DNA from: Ruminococcus sp.
GTDB lineage: Bacteria > Bacillota > Clostridia > Oscillospirales > Ruminococcaceae
Reading direction: 5' to 3'
DNA length: 35,677 nt
Assembly (NCBI GenBank): GCA_014799675.1
Contig: JAAVHM010000032.1
Location: forward strand, 1 to 35,677
The position numbers were made by a program, and so were the translations under genes. Below are positions 1 to 7,743 of this stretch, one piece after another (position 1 is the first letter of the stretch; each line of letters opens with the position of its first letter). The notes below the pieces were generated by a model that ran no database searches, had not been told where the DNA came from, and saw only the letters and a list, made by a program, of their open reading frames with translations.

Positions 1-450
1 CTTGACGTGGGGGGGAGGTTCTTCCATAATTTTCAAAAGAGCATTGAAAGCCTCCTTTGAAAGCATATGAACCTCGTCAATGATGTAAACCTTGTACCTG
101 CACCGTTCGGCGGTGTAAACAGCCCCGTCCCGCAGGTCGCGGATATCGTCAACGCCGTTGTTTGAAGCGGCGTCTATCTCAATAATGTCGGAAAGAGCGT
201 TTTCCTCCGCGTCGCGGCAGATATCACATTCAAGACAAGGGTTGCCGTCGACAGGATTAAGGCAGTTCAGAGCCTTTGCAAGAATTCTCGCGCAGGTGGT
301 CTTTCCCGTACCCCTCGAACCCGTGAAAAGGTAAGCGTGGGCGGTCTTTCCGCCTACAAGCTGATTACGCAGAGTGGTGGTGATGTGGGGCTGTGAAACA
401 ACGTCGTCAAAGGTCATGGGACGGTATTTTCTGTACAGCGCCTTATACAT
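1..450 (-). CDS. dnaX: DNA polymerase III subunit gamma/tau, N-terminal part (runs off the window)
   Basis: Reverse translation reads MYKALYRKYRPMTFDDVVSQPHITTTLRNQL...HAYLFTGSRGTGKTTCARILAKALNC...YIIDEVHMLSKEAFNALLKIMEEPP; Walker A and DEVHML motifs; start ATG at 450. Confidence 0.97.
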   Translation of the reverse strand, partial: MYKALYRKYRPMTFDDVVSQPHITTTLRNQLVGGKTAHAYLFTGSRGTGKTTCARILAKALNCLNPVDGNPCLECDICRDAEENALSDIIEIDAASNNGVDDIRDLRDGAVYTAERCRYKVYIIDEVHMLSKEAFNALLKIMEEPPPHVK

Positions 451-477
451 TTCACTCACTCCTTGTATATCCAAAAA

Positions 478-1425
478 TTACCTTATAATTTCATCATCAT
501 CGTCCCTGCCAATACCCGAACGCCGCTTTATGTTGGGGTCTATCTCGTCGTAAAGTCCCACGGACTCCGCAATATTGCAGTAAAAGATCTTAAACCCGTT
601 TATGTCGTCCATGTTGCACATAAGAGCCTTTTTGTAATACTTGTTGCTCTCTTCAAGGTTTTTCATCTGTAAGTACGCAAGAGAACAGCCTCCCAGCGCA
701 AAGGAGTAGTTCTTTCCCTCGTCCACGGACTTTTTGAAATACTCCAGAGCGTTCTCGCTGTCTCCCTTTTTAAGGTAAGCAATTCCAATATCTGTATAAA
801 TAAAATCAAAATAACAATTTCTTTCCAGCAGGACTTTATAGCAGTCCACAGCCTCGTCAAACCTGCCGTTTTGCGTAAGACATCTTGCTTCCAGCAAATA
901 GGTGTCGTTCAGTTTAAGACCGTTGTCAATGGCTTCGCGGAAATATTTCGCGCCGTTGGCAGGATATCCCATAAGCTGGTAACATCTTCCCATATAAAAA
1001 TTCACCACGGAAAGCCTGCCCTCATCCTCTTCTTCCTCCTCAATTTCTTTCAGAGTGTCCAAAGCGTCGTTAAAGTTGTAAAGATGAAGCTCAATAACAG
1101 CTTCTTTGAGCTTTTTGGAATTTCTCCCGCCGCCGAACCTGCCGTACACCATCATTTTATCAAAATCGCCCAGCTCAATGTTCCTCTCGGGGTCGCGTCT
1201 TCCCAGAAAAAGCCATGAAATAAAAGCCACCGCCATAGAAACAAACGCCGCCGCCGCCAAAGGCTTGTAGTAAATTTCCGCCGCCTCGAAGCCCTGCTCA
1301 TCTGCAATAAAATACGCGCACAAAACAACGCCTATAACCACATGAACCGCAAGCCACGGCAAGAAGCCGCTTATCTCGGAAGCCAAACTGAAAGTACGCC
1401 TGCCGCCGTATCCGCGCATAGGCAT
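478..1425 (-). CDS. Membrane-anchored TPR-repeat protein
   Basis: 315 aa; two N-terminal hydrophobic segments followed by TPR-like helical repeats (YTDIGIAYLKKGDSENALEYFKKSVDEG). Confidence 0.85.
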   Translation of the reverse strand: MPMRGYGGRRTFSLASEISGFLPWLAVHVVIGVVLCAYFIADEQGFEAAEIYYKPLAAAAFVSMAVAFISWLFLGRRDPERNIELGDFDKMMVYGRFGGGRNSKKLKEAVIELHLYNFNDALDTLKEIEEEEEDEGRLSVVNFYMGRCYQLMGYPANGAKYFREAIDNGLKLNDTYLLEARCLTQNGRFDEAVDCYKVLLERNCYFDFIYTDIGIAYLKKGDSENALEYFKKSVDEGKNYSFALGGCSLAYLQMKNLEESNKYYKKALMCNMDDINGFKIFYCNIAESVGLYDEIDPNIKRRSGIGRDDDDEIIR

Positions 1426-1454
1426 AGATTACCACCCTCAAAATAAAAATAAAT

Positions 1455-1575
1455 CCGATACATAGGCGTGCAGGCTTGCTGCGGCACACGAAACGTTCCG
1501 CTTAATGCTGCTCGGTTCCCCGCCTGACATGGTTCACGGTGTTCCGTTGCACAGGGCCCGCACACCTATATATCG
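1455..1575 (-). ncRNA. ffs: Signal recognition particle RNA (small bacterial type)
   Basis: Minus strand contains CCATGTCAGGCGGGGAACCGAGCAGCATTAAGCGG (SRP domain IV GUCAGG...GGAA...AGCAGC); the ends pair (TCCGATATATAGGTGTGC with GCACGCCTATGTATCGGA). It lies near dnaX, as is common in Firmicutes. Ends are approximate. Confidence 0.9.
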
Positions 1576-1598
1576 GATAAATCCGTTAAGTAATTAAT

Positions 1599-1627
1599 AT
1601 TATACCACACCTTTTCCCTTTTTGCAA
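1599..1627 (-). promoter_or_regulatory. Sigma-A-type promoter for the SRP RNA
   Basis: Minus strand TTGCAA-17 nt-TATAAT. Confidence 0.7.
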
Positions 1628-1659
1628 GTATTTTTTCAAAAAAAATGCAGAAACGAAAC

Positions 1660-1687
1660 AAGTCCCCCGACAAATGTCAGGGGACTT
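1660..1687 (-). terminator. Rho-independent terminator-like hairpin downstream of the PLMP-like protein gene
   Basis: Minus strand AAGTCCCCTGACATTTGTCGGGGGACTT followed by GTTTCGTTT. Confidence 0.6.
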
Positions 1688-1723
1688 AGTTTTGCTAAAA
1701 ATTATTCATCACCGTGAGTATAA

Positions 1724-2893
1724 TCATTCAAATGTACCGACCAAACTGTCCAAACCTGTTTTCAAGCCGTTCATAGTCGCTTCGAGCGCACTCTTTTCGG
1801 GACTGCCGTCGGGAGCAGATTCGTAAAGCCACCTTGTATGCTCATAAGATTCCTTTAATTTCTCCCTTACCATCACGTAATCTCCGTTGAAATTCTTCCA
1901 TTTTTCATCGGCTTCAGCAGCAAGTTTGTCGTACTCTTCCGCTTTAGCGTCGGCTTCTGCCGCCAATCTGTCCCATTCAAATTCATCGTCATCATCGTCA
2001 TCGTCGTCATCATCGTCACCGAGTACAGCGCCGCTTAAATTAATGTAATTTCCCCTTTCGGCTAAATCCATTAACTTTTTGACCATGCTGCTGTTTTTTA
2101 TCACAGCCCCGCTTAAATTAAGAAAACAGCCTTCTTCGTTTCCTTGGAAACCGTTCATGTTTCCACCAAACCGTTGTTGAATTTCCTGCCACAACTGATC
2201 GTAGGTCTGATCTTCAAGCTCGGCATAGGCTTCAAGCTCTTTGGCGGGCATAATGGTTTCAACAAAATGAAGCGCATTGAATATGAACGTAACATTGCCG
2301 CTTTCGCCGCTGTTAAACGGTATCTCATAAACTCTGAGAAAACCGTCCTTGGATTTCTTGCTCAACGTTGGCTTGAAACGGCTTCTTTCAAGCGGATATT
2401 CCAGACTGTTGTCCCAATCCTTGCCCTGCATGATTATGAAGCGGGACTGCCCGTCCCCCGTGTTGTTTACGCCGCCCTGCACCGCAAAGCGGAACACATA
2501 GCCGGTATTGGGTTCAAGCTGTTTTTCGCACTTTATCTGCGACCACGTCCAGTTCCAGTCGCCGATCTCAAAGACCTGAACATTTTCTCCGCTGAAATCG
2601 GAAATAAACATTCTGCTGCCTGCATGGACAGCTGGATCGCCGTTCCATGACTGACAATTCTGATCGAATTTAAACTCTCCGGCGTTGAAATTTATAACAT
2701 TACTCATTTTAAAATCCTCCGTATCGTTATTCGCGGACGGAGCATGAGCGCCTTTGAGCAACCTTATCCGGTCGTCCGAGACGTACTCCGCCCGACCGTT
2801 TTTTATCAGTCCCCGCGCCCTTTTCGGGTGCGTCAGACCGATCTGGTTATCAAATTCGTCTGTAACAATAACGTTTTTTGCTATGGGTATCAT
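1724..2893 (-). CDS. Hypothetical protein: PLMP/RRXRR-like N-terminal domain, beta-rich CBM-like middle domain, poly-Asp tract, coiled-coil tail
   Basis: ATG at 2893 gives MIPIAKNVIVTDEFDNQIGLTHPKRARGLIKNGRAEYVSDDRIRLL..., resembling the N-terminal PLMP domain of IscB-like proteins. The ORF track extends to 2992. An internal in-frame ATG at 2707 (MSNVINF) has the stronger Shine-Dalgarno (GGAGG). Confidence 0.75.
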   Translation of the reverse strand: MIPIAKNVIVTDEFDNQIGLTHPKRARGLIKNGRAEYVSDDRIRLLKGAHAPSANNDTEDFKMSNVINFNAGEFKFDQNCQSWNGDPAVHAGSRMFISDFSGENVQVFEIGDWNWTWSQIKCEKQLEPNTGYVFRFAVQGGVNNTGDGQSRFIIMQGKDWDNSLEYPLERSRFKPTLSKKSKDGFLRVYEIPFNSGESGNVTFIFNALHFVETIMPAKELEAYAELEDQTYDQLWQEIQQRFGGNMNGFQGNEEGCFLNLSGAVIKNSSMVKKLMDLAERGNYINLSGAVLGDDDDDDDDDDDEFEWDRLAAEADAKAEEYDKLAAEADEKWKNFNGDYVMVREKLKESYEHTRWLYESAPDGSPEKSALEATMNGLKTGLDSLVGTFE

Positions 2894-3037
2894 CCCCCTT
2901 GTTACTTTTCTTATTCGGTTTTTGGTAAAAATGTCCTGCTGTTTTTTGTTATGGGTGCCGTCCCCGAATAGAAGCAAGAAATTAAGACGCAAGAGGCAAG
3001 AATTCTTTCCGTTTTTTGTTATGGGTGTCGTCCCCGA
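2873..3037 (-). repeat. Three direct copies of a ~27-nt sequence spaced 68 and 70 nt
   Basis: Plus-strand text: GTTTTTTGCTATGGGTATCATCCCC (2873-2897), GTTTTTTGTTATGGGTGCCGTCCCCGA (2941-2967), GTTTTTTGTTATGGGTGTCGTCCCCGA (3011-3037). Confidence 0.9.
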
Positions 3038-3065
3038 CTTGCCTGCTCTTTTTGCTTCTTTGTTT

Positions 3066-3094
3066 ATTATAGCATATTATTTTTCAATTGGCAA
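3066..3094 (-). promoter_or_regulatory. Sigma-A-type promoter upstream of the triple repeat
   Basis: Minus strand TTGCCA-17 nt-TATAAT. Confidence 0.7.
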
Positions 3095-3275
3095 GACTTT
3101 TTCGCACATTTGTGCAATGTCGTTTCGCACAATTTTTTAAAGAAATTTTGTGCAACCCGCAGAAAAATTTTGGCAAATGAAAAATTACGGGCTCTTGAAT
3201 TGTATTATATTTAGGAACGTGAGACCCGTCCCATACGAAATCCCAAAACACGGAAAATGAAAGGAAATGGTAAAA

Positions 3276-4655
3276 ATGAAAAAAATCTTATGTACCCTTT
3301 TTGCCGCCGCTGTTGTCGCCGCAATGTCTGCAGTAACGGCTTTTGCGGAGGATAATCTTATCTTTATCAAGACCGCGCCCACGCCGAAAGAAGTTACCGA
3401 ATATGCCGAAAAAGAATTTAAGGAACACCCAAACAGAGCATTTATTTTTAAAGGTATCCTTACCGAGGAACAGCAGAAAACGGCGCAGCTTGGCAGCCCG
3501 ATCATTGTAAAGGGAATTTACGATGATGACGATGAAAAAGATTTTATAAGCTGTGATTTTCCTATCATGTGCGGCGGAAAGTTTACCGCATTTATGTCGG
3601 TATCAACTTATGCAGGTATAGGTGGTTTTACTGTGGGTAAGATGGAATTTGAAGACAAGCTGAACAAGCTTGTTACTTCTCCCGCTACGCCTGCGGAAAT
3701 TTACGCCGAGGGCGACAAATTCGGCACAACGTTCGCCGCAGTGGGCGATGAAGTTATCGTACTCCGCAATATGTTCAACGAGGATAAATCCGAACAGATA
3801 GAAGCCCTTAAAAAGCTCCGCTACGAGGATAACCTTGACGAAGAATACGTTATAAACGTTTACGGCTACTCAAAAACTGGCTGGATAACCGTTGACGGCA
3901 GCAAATATTTTATCAGGAAAAACGGAACTCTTGCCACGGGAAACCTCACCATTGGCAGCAAGCGTTACAGATTTGACGAAAACGGCAAATACCTCGGCAC
4001 GTTCACAGGCTTTGTGCGTTCCAGCGGGAAACGCTGCTACTACAAGGACGGAGTAAAGCAGACAGGTGATTTTACAGTAAACGGAAAGCCTTACCGCGCT
4101 GACAAAAACGGAAATATTCTCACGGACGAAAAGCCTGTTTATGTAAAAACCTCACCCGTTCCCGAGGAAGCAGCCGCTTATGCCAAGGATATTTTTGAGA
4201 ACCTCGGCACATACGACCTTACCTCAATCGGTCTTACAAAGGCGGAAGCGAAGTCCGCAAAGCTTGGCAGTCCCTTTGTTATAACAAGCTTATCCTCCGA
4301 CGGCAAGTCCGTTGAAAAGCCGGAAATTTACTACTGCCCTATCCTGTGCGGCGGCGAGACAAGAGCATTTTTAATAGTAAGCAGGCAAGACAGCGGAAAA
4401 TTCGGCTGGCAGTTGGGAATTAATGGTATTGAGGAAAAATTTAACGCTCTCAGCACCTCCTACGGCGACCCTGCGGAGATTTTCTTTGTGGACGGCATTT
4501 GCATAGCCGCAACAAACGCTGGAATGACCGTGCTTTCAAACGTTTCCAATTACGACGCTTCACCGCAGACCGCCGCGCTTGAAAAGTTCCGCAGCAAAAA
4601 TAATTCGGGGGACTTTGTTATCAACGTGTACGGTAATTCAAAGGTGTCTGTATGA
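3276..4655 (+). CDS. Secreted protein with duplicated domain flanking choline/cell-wall-binding-type repeats
   Basis: Signal peptide MKKILCTLFAAAVVAAMSAVTAFAED; repeats GWITVDGSKYFIRKNGTLATGNLTIGSKRYRFDENGK / CYYKDGVKQTGDFTVNGKPYRADKNGNIL; two homologous segments (TAPTPKEVTEYAEKEF... and TSPVPEEAAAYAKDIF...). The ORF track starts at 3267. Confidence 0.85.
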   Translation: MKKILCTLFAAAVVAAMSAVTAFAEDNLIFIKTAPTPKEVTEYAEKEFKEHPNRAFIFKGILTEEQQKTAQLGSPIIVKGIYDDDDEKDFISCDFPIMCGGKFTAFMSVSTYAGIGGFTVGKMEFEDKLNKLVTSPATPAEIYAEGDKFGTTFAAVGDEVIVLRNMFNEDKSEQIEALKKLRYEDNLDEEYVINVYGYSKTGWITVDGSKYFIRKNGTLATGNLTIGSKRYRFDENGKYLGTFTGFVRSSGKRCYYKDGVKQTGDFTVNGKPYRADKNGNILTDEKPVYVKTSPVPEEAAAYAKDIFENLGTYDLTSIGLTKAEAKSAKLGSPFVITSLSSDGKSVEKPEIYYCPILCGGETRAFLIVSRQDSGKFGWQLGINGIEEKFNALSTSYGDPAEIFFVDGICIAATNAGMTVLSNVSNYDASPQTAALEKFRSKNNSGDFVINVYGNSKVSV

Positions 4656-4656
4656 T

Positions 4657-4700
4657 ATTTGTTTCATATTTCTGTACTATTTATTAACGATTTATTATTT
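4657..4700 (+). repeat. 11-nt tandem repeat array, locus 1 (4 units)
   Basis: ATTTGTTTCAT|ATTTCTGTACT|ATTTATTAACG|ATTTATTATTT, directly after the TGA of the upstream CDS. Confidence 0.75.
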
Positions 4701-4706
4701 CCATTT

Positions 4707-4740
4707 TTCCCGCAGAAATATTTGCGGGAAATTTTTTTTG
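4707..4740 (+). terminator. Rho-independent terminator
   Basis: TTCCCGCA-gaaatatt-TGCGGGAA followed by ATTTTTTTT. Confidence 0.88.
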
Positions 4741-4749
4741 CAAAAATAA

Positions 4750-4778
4750 TTGAAATACGGAAAAAAATATGTTATAAT
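4750..4778 (+). promoter_or_regulatory. Sigma-A-type promoter (extended -10) for the 4829-7663 operon
   Basis: TTGAAA-17 nt-TATAAT, with TG one base upstream of the -10. Confidence 0.7.
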
Positions 4779-4828
4779 AGATTGTATATTGAAATTTCCG
4801 AAAAATTTTTATCCGGAGGGCTTTTTGA

Positions 4829-6502
4829 ATGGAAAATATAGTCAGATTTGCCGTGAACGACAACAATAACTTTTATAAGATAGAGCTTTCAAAAACCCTG
4901 CTTCATTTTATAGAGTTTGATTTTACATATTTCTGGGAGCAGTGTATCGAGGCGGGACGCACCGCAAGAAAGACGGGACGTCTCCCCCAGAACATCATTG
5001 CCAACTCCAAAGCCATAATCAGCAAGGCTCACCCTTTTATCGAAGCCTGCATAAGCACTGATTACTCCGAGATTGCAACGGATTGTATAATCGAGTACAT
5101 CTGCCACAGCGAGCGCATCGGTCTGGAGGAGCTTTGGGCAAGGTGTATTTCCCCGAAAAATCTTTACGAAACGGCAATTTTCCGCCGCATTTCCGAGTAC
5201 AAGACCAACCGCGCCGCAAACCGCTGGACAAGCATTGTCCGCTTGCAGGAGTACGCGCGGAACAAGGTGGATTTCATTTTCAGCCCCGACGAAAATCAAA
5301 GCGTTATCACAAACGAGACTTTCCGCGTCCGCAAGGAGTATTTTGACCTTGCGGTGTCGGTTGCGGCAAACGAATTGGGCTGTCCCAACGATTCCCTGCC
5401 GACGGTAAAGGTTTTCAGCCCCGCAAATCTTCCCAATGCCGCGTTTGCTATCGGCAAGGTTGCAAAGGGCATTTACAGGCGTTTTTCCGAAGTTCTTGCA
5501 CAGGCGCAGGATATGTCCAAGCTGAAAAACACCGAACATCTCGGCGACCAGCTTGCTATGGAGGCTTACAGTTACATCAAAAATATGCCCCGCCCCGGTG
5601 AGCTTGACATGAAATTCGCTCTTGAAACAATTCGGAACAATCCTCCCCTGCTCTATATGCCCGACAGCCTTAAAGCTGCCATAGATCTGGAATTTGAGCT
5701 TATGTACCAGTGCGACGTGGTTTTCCGCAAATGCGAAAACTGCGGAAGATATTTTACCGCAAAAGACAACAACACCCGCTGCGACAGGGTGAACAGCTCG
5801 GGCAAGACCTGCCGCCGCCAGTACGAGGAGCTTTGCGAGGCAATTGCTCTGGAAACTGCAAAAGCCAACGAGGAGGAACTGAAAAAACAGCGGGCGGAAC
5901 AAGAGCAGCAGGCTCTGTCAGCGGCTTCTGCGGCGACCGCCGCCGAGACACAGACAACGCTTATTCCCGAGCCGCCTAAGCCTGTCCCCGTGGAAATTCC
6001 CAAGGAGACGGAAAAGCGGGGTCAGAAGCTTTACAACGCCCTTTACAAGCGTGTTGGCAGGGGCATTGACGAAAATGAGTTCAAGGAATGGTCGCAGTAC
6101 CTTTCAAATATGAAGCGAAATCTGAAGATAGGCGAGGCGACCCTTTCCCAGTTTGAGGAATTTCTGGATTATTCCGACAAGCTGTATGAAGCGGTAAAAA
6201 TCGCGAGCAAGAACAAGACAACCTATGCGCCTACCGAAAAGCCTTACGGCAAAAACGGAAAGAAAAAGGCGTCCAAGGAAGAGAAAAACGACGAACCCGT
6301 TTCCCTTATTTCCTCGGAGAATGTAGACGTTAAGCCGTTTACGCCCCAGACCTTTGACTCGCTTTCGGACGCTGTTGCCGCATTCGGAGACGGCGAAGAA
6401 AGCGCACCGAAAAAGAAGCCCGTTGAAGTAAAAGCGCCCACATGGGAACGTCTTTCCCGCGAGGACGCATACGGCAAAAACAACGATAAAGGAGAGAACT
6501 GA
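4829..6502 (+). CDS. DUF6076-like protein with Zn-ribbon-like cysteine cluster
   Basis: 557 aa; VVFRKCENCGRYFTAKDNNTRCDRVNSSGKTCRRQYEE; good RBS (CCGGAGG). Confidence 0.7.
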   Translation: MENIVRFAVNDNNNFYKIELSKTLLHFIEFDFTYFWEQCIEAGRTARKTGRLPQNIIANSKAIISKAHPFIEACISTDYSEIATDCIIEYICHSERIGLEELWARCISPKNLYETAIFRRISEYKTNRAANRWTSIVRLQEYARNKVDFIFSPDENQSVITNETFRVRKEYFDLAVSVAANELGCPNDSLPTVKVFSPANLPNAAFAIGKVAKGIYRRFSEVLAQAQDMSKLKNTEHLGDQLAMEAYSYIKNMPRPGELDMKFALETIRNNPPLLYMPDSLKAAIDLEFELMYQCDVVFRKCENCGRYFTAKDNNTRCDRVNSSGKTCRRQYEELCEAIALETAKANEEELKKQRAEQEQQALSAASAATAAETQTTLIPEPPKPVPVEIPKETEKRGQKLYNALYKRVGRGIDENEFKEWSQYLSNMKRNLKIGEATLSQFEEFLDYSDKLYEAVKIASKNKTTYAPTEKPYGKNGKKKASKEEKNDEPVSLISSENVDVKPFTPQTFDSLSDAVAAFGDGEESAPKKKPVEVKAPTWERLSREDAYGKNNDKGEN

Positions 6503-7146
6503 TGGATTTTATTAACGAAACCAACGCTATCACGGGGCTTGCCGATACTATTATAAAGGGCGGCGTGAGCCTTTACAATGCTATAAAATACATCTATTCC
6601 CTGTCGGAAAGCGATTTTTACAACGTCAACATAAAGGACGCTTTCAAGGTGGTGCTGAACAACATCACCGATTCCGACAGCTTGCAGGCGCTTGGCTTGC
6701 GGATAAACGACGTGACCTGCGGCGAAATGCAGAACGACGAATACAACCGCGTTCTGCCCCTTATTGTGTACTCCTTTGCGGTACGTATCCCCACCCTCAA
6801 AACGGTTCGCGTAAACGACGACTGTATGTCGGACGACCAGCTGTACAAGCTTTACAACACCGTTATGGAAAAGGGCGCGGAGAATTACAACGACCTTATT
6901 GCGGAAACTTTCCTTGAAACAAAATACCTTGTCCGAAAGGGCAAAAAGCTTCCGCCGTTTACTGCGGACTGGTACAAGACTTACATCTACACCTGCGTGC
7001 CGTCTCTGGCGGAAATTACCAATAAAAATATGTTTTTGCTGGGATTTTCGGACGTGCTTTTTGCAATGTTTTACTCCTGCCTTGAGGAGGAGCTGAAAAA
7101 CAAAATGCTTGAATACACCGCCGACCTCCCCGAGGAAACAAAATAA
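6502..7146 (+). CDS. Hypothetical protein, translationally coupled to the upstream gene
   Basis: 214 aa ORF; start ATG overlaps the upstream TGA stop (TGATGG). Confidence 0.8.
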   Translation: MDFINETNAITGLADTIIKGGVSLYNAIKYIYSLSESDFYNVNIKDAFKVVLNNITDSDSLQALGLRINDVTCGEMQNDEYNRVLPLIVYSFAVRIPTLKTVRVNDDCMSDDQLYKLYNTVMEKGAENYNDLIAETFLETKYLVRKGKKLPPFTADWYKTYIYTCVPSLAEITNKNMFLLGFSDVLFAMFYSCLEEELKNKMLEYTADLPEETK

Positions 7147-7165
7147 AGCAAGAAAAGAAAGAAGC

Positions 7166-7663
7166 ATGATCATGAAAACAATTTATCTTTGCGGATTTAT
7201 GGGCTGCGGAAAAACCACTGTGGGAATGCTCTTAGCGCAAAAGCTGGGCTGTGAATTTTACGATATGGACGAGTATATCGTCCAGAGGGAAAAAATGAAA
7301 ATTCCCGAAATATTTGCGGAAAAGGGAGAAAAATATTTTCGTGAAACGGAAACGGCGGCAATAAAAGAGCTTGCCGAAAAGCATGGAGTTATAGCCTGCG
7401 GAGGCGGCGCAATGCTCAAAAAGGAAAACTCGGAAATAGCTTCGGAAAAGGGAATTGTGGTCTATATAGACGTTCCCTTTGAGGACTGTTATTCCCGAAT
7501 TTCCGGAGACAAAAACCGTCCCATAGTTATGAGCAACACCAAGGAGGAGCTTGAATTTATCTATGACAGCCGCGTGCCGCTTTACAAGGAAAACTCGGGA
7601 CTGACGGTCTCGGGGGACGGTTCGATAATTGAGATTACAGACAGGATAATCAAACAATTATGA
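7166..7663 (+). CDS. aroK: Shikimate kinase
   Basis: MIMKTIYLCGFMGCGKTTVGMLLAQKLGCEFYDMDEYI...ACGGGAMLKKEN...RISGDKNRPI; Walker A, DxD and GGG motifs. Confidence 0.95.
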   Translation: MIMKTIYLCGFMGCGKTTVGMLLAQKLGCEFYDMDEYIVQREKMKIPEIFAEKGEKYFRETETAAIKELAEKHGVIACGGGAMLKKENSEIASEKGIVVYIDVPFEDCYSRISGDKNRPIVMSNTKEELEFIYDSRVPLYKENSGLTVSGDGSIIEITDRIIKQL

Positions 7664-7699
7664 AATATTTACTAACTATTTATAGAATAATTATTAAAG
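7656..7699 (+). repeat. 11-nt tandem repeat array, locus 2 (4 units)
   Basis: AATTATGAAAT|ATTTACTAACT|ATTTATAGAAT|AATTATTAAAG, starting over the aroK stop codon. Confidence 0.75.
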
Positions 7700-7730
7700 G
7701 ATAGGAATGATATATTCCTATCCTTTTTTG
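7696..7730 (+). terminator. Rho-independent terminator of aroK, possibly bidirectional
   Basis: AAAGGATAGGAAT-gatat-ATTCCTATCCTTTTTTG. Confidence 0.9.
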
Positions 7731-7743
7731 TTTTCCTATTGTG

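Noticed and set aside
871-1218. Plus-strand ORF inside the TPR gene
   Set aside because: Antisense shadow of a well-supported minus-strand CDS; no RBS or recognisable domain.
1298-1565. Minus-strand ORFs over the SRP RNA
   Set aside because: They overlap the structured SRP RNA and the TPR gene start; no coding support.
2873-3037. CRISPR-like pattern: three ~27-nt repeats with ~43-nt intervals
   Set aside because: Only three copies, one of which is the start region of a CDS; no cas genes; better explained as leader repeats.
4889-5902. 337-aa minus-strand ORF opposite the DUF6076-like gene
   Set aside because: Shadow ORF; the plus strand has promoter, RBS and cysteine motif.
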